A DNA stretch of 64,000 bases. Source: Pseudomonas oryzihabitans (GTDB lineage Bacteria > Pseudomonadota > Gammaproteobacteria > Pseudomonadales > Pseudomonadaceae). Shown here in pieces: positions 62,051 through 64,000 of this stretch. Position numbers and translations under genes: made by a program. The notes beneath the pieces are model-generated. The model saw only the letters and a list, made by a program, of their open reading frames with translations, made no database searches and was not told where the DNA came from. The DNA lies in contig NZ_CP021645.1 in the NCBI RefSeq assembly GCF_006384975.1, forward strand, positions 620,001 to 684,000. The letters run 5' to 3'. Each line of letters opens with the position of its first letter. The stretch's first letter is position 1.

Positions 62051-63085
62051 TCACCGCGTAGACGCACTCTGCAGAAACTTCTCGCTATACAGCCGCGTCT
62101 CCTCGCCCAACCCCTGCTGGTCGAGCCAGGTCTTGACCGCTTCCACCATTGGCGGCGGGCCGCAGAGATAGAGGTCGCAGGCCTGGTCGGTGAGGAAGCG
62201 GCGGTCGAAGTGCTCGGGGATGTAGCCGCTGAGGCCCTGCCAGGCCGGGCTCGGCTGGCTGACCACCGGTTGGTAGTCGAAGTCGGCGATGCGCGCGCGA
62301 TAGGCCTCCAGGCGTTCGCCTTCGCAGAGATCCTGCTCCTGGGTGACGCCATAGAACAGCCGCACCGGCTGGCCGCAGCCGCCTTTTTCGGCCATCTCGT
62401 CGAGCATGCCGAGGAAGGCAGACAGCCCTGTACCCCCCGCCACCAGCACCAGCGGCCGCTCCACCTGGCGGAGATAGAAACTGCCCAGGGGCGCCTCCAG
62501 CTCCAGGCTGAGGCCCGGCTGGCAGCGCTCGCGTAGGAAGTTGCTCATCACCCCGTCCGGCAGCAGGCGGATGAGGAATTGCAGCTGGTTCTGCGCATTG
62601 GGCCGGTTGGCGAAGGAGTAGGCGCGCCAGTCATCGGTACCGGGGATACGCAGCCGCGCGTACTGGCCCGGGAGGAATTGCAGCTGCCGGGAAGCAGAGC
62701 TGGCGTCGAGGTGCAGGATGGCGGTGGTGGCCGAGACCAGCTCCACCGAGGTCACCTGGGCGGTGATGCGCTCGGGCTCGGCGGCGTGGCAGAGGCTGGA
62801 GTCGTGGTCGAAGTAGAAGGCGGCGTCGGAGGTCACCCGGGTCTGGCAGGCGAGCACCTTGCGTTGCGCCAGGTCCCGCTCGGAGAGGGCTTCCTCGTCG
62901 ACGTAATCCTGGCTGTAGGCGCCGGCTTCGCAGCGCCCCTGGCAGGTGCCGCAGACGCCTTCGCGGCAGTCCAGCGGCAGGCTGATGCCCTGGCGCAGGG
63001 CAGCGTCCAGCAGCAATTCGTTGGGCTTCACCGCGATGAACAGCGTCTTGCCGTCGGCGAAGCTCAGAGCGACGTTGTGGCTCAT
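62051..63085 (-). CDS. antC: Anthranilate 1,2-dioxygenase reductase component
   Basis: 344 aa. N-terminal plant-type 2Fe-2S domain with Cys40, 45, 48 and 80 (LDCREGVCGTCQG ... LACQ). FAD domain with WRAYSFANRPN, NAD domain with VAGGTGLSAFLGML and LCGPPPMVEAVK. It passes electrons from NADH to the AntAB oxygenase. SHNVALSFADGKTLFIAV at the start matches AntC rather than BenC from memory; the benzoate enzyme is very similar. It lies 11 bp after antB. Confidence 0.88.
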   Translation of the reverse strand: MSHNVALSFADGKTLFIAVKPNELLLDAALRQGISLPLDCREGVCGTCQGRCEAGAYSQDYVDEEALSERDLAQRKVLACQTRVTSDAAFYFDHDSSLCHAAEPERITAQVTSVELVSATTAILHLDASSASRQLQFLPGQYARLRIPGTDDWRAYSFANRPNAQNQLQFLIRLLPDGVMSNFLRERCQPGLSLELEAPLGSFYLRQVERPLVLVAGGTGLSAFLGMLDEMAEKGGCGQPVRLFYGVTQEQDLCEGERLEAYRARIADFDYQPVVSQPSPAWQGLSGYIPEHFDRRFLTDQACDLYLCGPPPMVEAVKTWLDQQGLGEETRLYSEKFLQSASTR

Positions 63086-63095
63086 GGCGGTGGCC

Positions 63096-63587
63096 TCAGA
63101 GATGGTAGAAGTCGAGCACGGAGTTGATGGTGTCGTTGAGCAGTAGCACGTGCTTGCGGGTAATGCGGAAATCGCCGCCCACCTCGCGCAGGTGATAGGT
63201 CACCTGGCCATGGAACTGCTCGGAGACGCCATGCCGGGTATAGAGCGTCTGCCAGCCGGCGCGGACCTCCAGTTGCCCATCGTCACGGTGGGCGACGCGC
63301 ACGTTGCTAATCTGGTGCAGGGTGCGCGGCAGCGGCGTGGAGGCAGCCGACTTGCCGGTGCGCAGGCGGAACACCCGGTCCTCCAGGCCGGATCTATCGG
63401 CGTAGTAGATGTAGGAGAGTCCCTGGGTGGGGTCCTGCACGTATTCGTGCTCGCTGACCCACTGCGGCAGGTGGAAGACGCTGCCGGCATCGAACAACTC
63501 CAGGTAGGCGTCCCAGTCCTGGGCATCGCAGAGCGCGGCCTTGCGATAGAGGAACTGTTCCACGGCGTATTGCAGGTTCGGATTCAT
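63096..63587 (-). CDS. antB: Anthranilate 1,2-dioxygenase small (beta) subunit
   Basis: 163 aa of NTF2-type fold. QFLYRKAALCDAQDWDAYLE and YADRSGLEDRVFRLRTGKSA are the family blocks, and it ends NSVLDFYHL as AntB proteins do. It packs with AntA as the (alpha-beta)3 oxygenase. Its ATG overlaps the antA stop by 4 bp. Confidence 0.88.
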   Translation of the reverse strand: MNPNLQYAVEQFLYRKAALCDAQDWDAYLELFDAGSVFHLPQWVSEHEYVQDPTQGLSYIYYADRSGLEDRVFRLRTGKSAASTPLPRTLHQISNVRVAHRDDGQLEVRAGWQTLYTRHGVSEQFHGQVTYHLREVGGDFRITRKHVLLLNDTINSVLDFYHL

Positions 63588-64000
63588 GCCGACACCTCCG
63601 TCGGTTGCAGGGCCTTGAGCGCCAGGCCATCGAGCAGGAAGCGCTGCCAGGCGCCATGCTGGTTCACATAGAGGCCTTCATGGGTGAATTCGGTACCGGT
63701 GAGCACCGGCTGGATGCCCAGGGCCTCGCTGTTCACGGTGGGGCCGGCGGTCCAGCGGTGATGGCCGCGGGAGATGTCGTTCCAGCGCTCCAGGCGGGCC
63801 TGGAAGCCACGCTGGGCCTCGCGGAATTCCACCAGGTCGTCGGGCGTGCCCATGCCCGAGACGTTGAAGAAGTCCTCGAACTGGCGGATGCGATTGGTGC
63901 GGTCGGCCGGGGCCTCGCCCTTGACGCCGATGCACTGGCTGATGATCTCGGTCTTGTTCCAGGCCAGCGGCCGCACGATGCGCAGCTGGGAGCTGATCTG
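63584..64000 (-). CDS. antA: Anthranilate 1,2-dioxygenase large (alpha) subunit, C-terminal part
   Basis: The last 138 residues of the Rieske oxygenase alpha subunit, cut by the window edge. RIVRPLAWNKTEIISQCIGV, DRTNRIRQFEDFFNVSGMG and TEFTHEGLYVNQHGAWQRF belong to the catalytic-domain end. The Rieske cluster and Fe site are outside. It heads the antABC operon, which turns anthranilate into catechol with loss of CO2 and ammonia. BenA is the alternative. Confidence 0.85.
   Translation of the reverse strand, partial: QISSQLRIVRPLAWNKTEIISQCIGVKGEAPADRTNRIRQFEDFFNVSGMGTPDDLVEFREAQRGFQARLERWNDISRGHHRWTAGPTVNSEALGIQPVLTGTEFTHEGLYVNQHGAWQRFLLDGLALKALQPTEVSA

Overview
The window is a GC-rich chromosomal stretch of a Pseudomonas species (Gammaproteobacteria). 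The evidence is the conserved block cspD / clpS-clpA / infA / bpt / aat / ftsK-lolA-rarA-serS-cysG / tusDCBE, the recQ - MarR - FimV-like - plpD block, and the gbuA/gbuR guanidino block, all arranged much as I remember them from P. aeruginosa. The species cannot be fixed from sequence alone. About 60 genes are supported, plus one tRNA-Ser(UGA), four convincing intrinsic terminators and a near-perfect Zur operator.

Layout. 1-5.8 kb: a truncated MATE efflux gene, pdxB, ppnP, a DEDDh exonuclease, a YkgJ-type cysteine-cluster protein, a START-domain exported protein and the msrPQ methionine sulfoxide repair pair. 5.9-12.5 kb: carbon metabolism, with a DhaK-DhaL dihydroxyacetone kinase, a PfkB kinase translationally coupled to a GH65 glycoside phosphorylase, and a CYP152-type P450 peroxygenase. 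12.5-17.9 kb: a guanidino-compound catabolic unit (ThDP decarboxylase, NCS1 permease, guanidinobutyrase gbuA and a divergent LysR regulator with a palindromic operator candidate). 18-29 kb: an Aer-type receptor, a DTW-domain protein, a small proline-rich protein, DUF454 and UPF0149 proteins, recQ, a MarR regulator, a FimV-like LysM protein, patatin plpD and a SelT/SelW-like protein. 29.4-46.1 kb: housekeeping core containing the N-degron pathway (clpS, clpA, bpt, aat), division and lipoprotein genes, siroheme synthesis, a glutathionyl-hydroquinone reductase, the tusDCBE sulfur relay, a BI-1 protein and tRNA-Ser.

46.2-55.1 kb is more accessory. It holds two small unknown genes beside the tRNA, a CHASE-like/GGDEF cyclase, a GluR0-like ligand-gated channel, a Zur-controlled zigA-folE2 pair, and an AT-richer patch with an FAD amine/amino-acid oxidase. 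55.4-64 kb is the most interesting part. Genes for a dienelactone-hydrolase/NTF2 fusion, an SDR, a StyA-like flavoprotein monooxygenase, a flavin reductase and an outer-membrane protein form an operon resembling the iif/ind indole-degradation clusters. It is followed by an Aer-like chemoreceptor and converges on antCBA (anthranilate 1,2-dioxygenase). Read together, this predicts indole -> anthranilate -> catechol catabolism in one locus, possibly with its own chemoreceptor. This is an inference from gene content and is not proven by the sequence.
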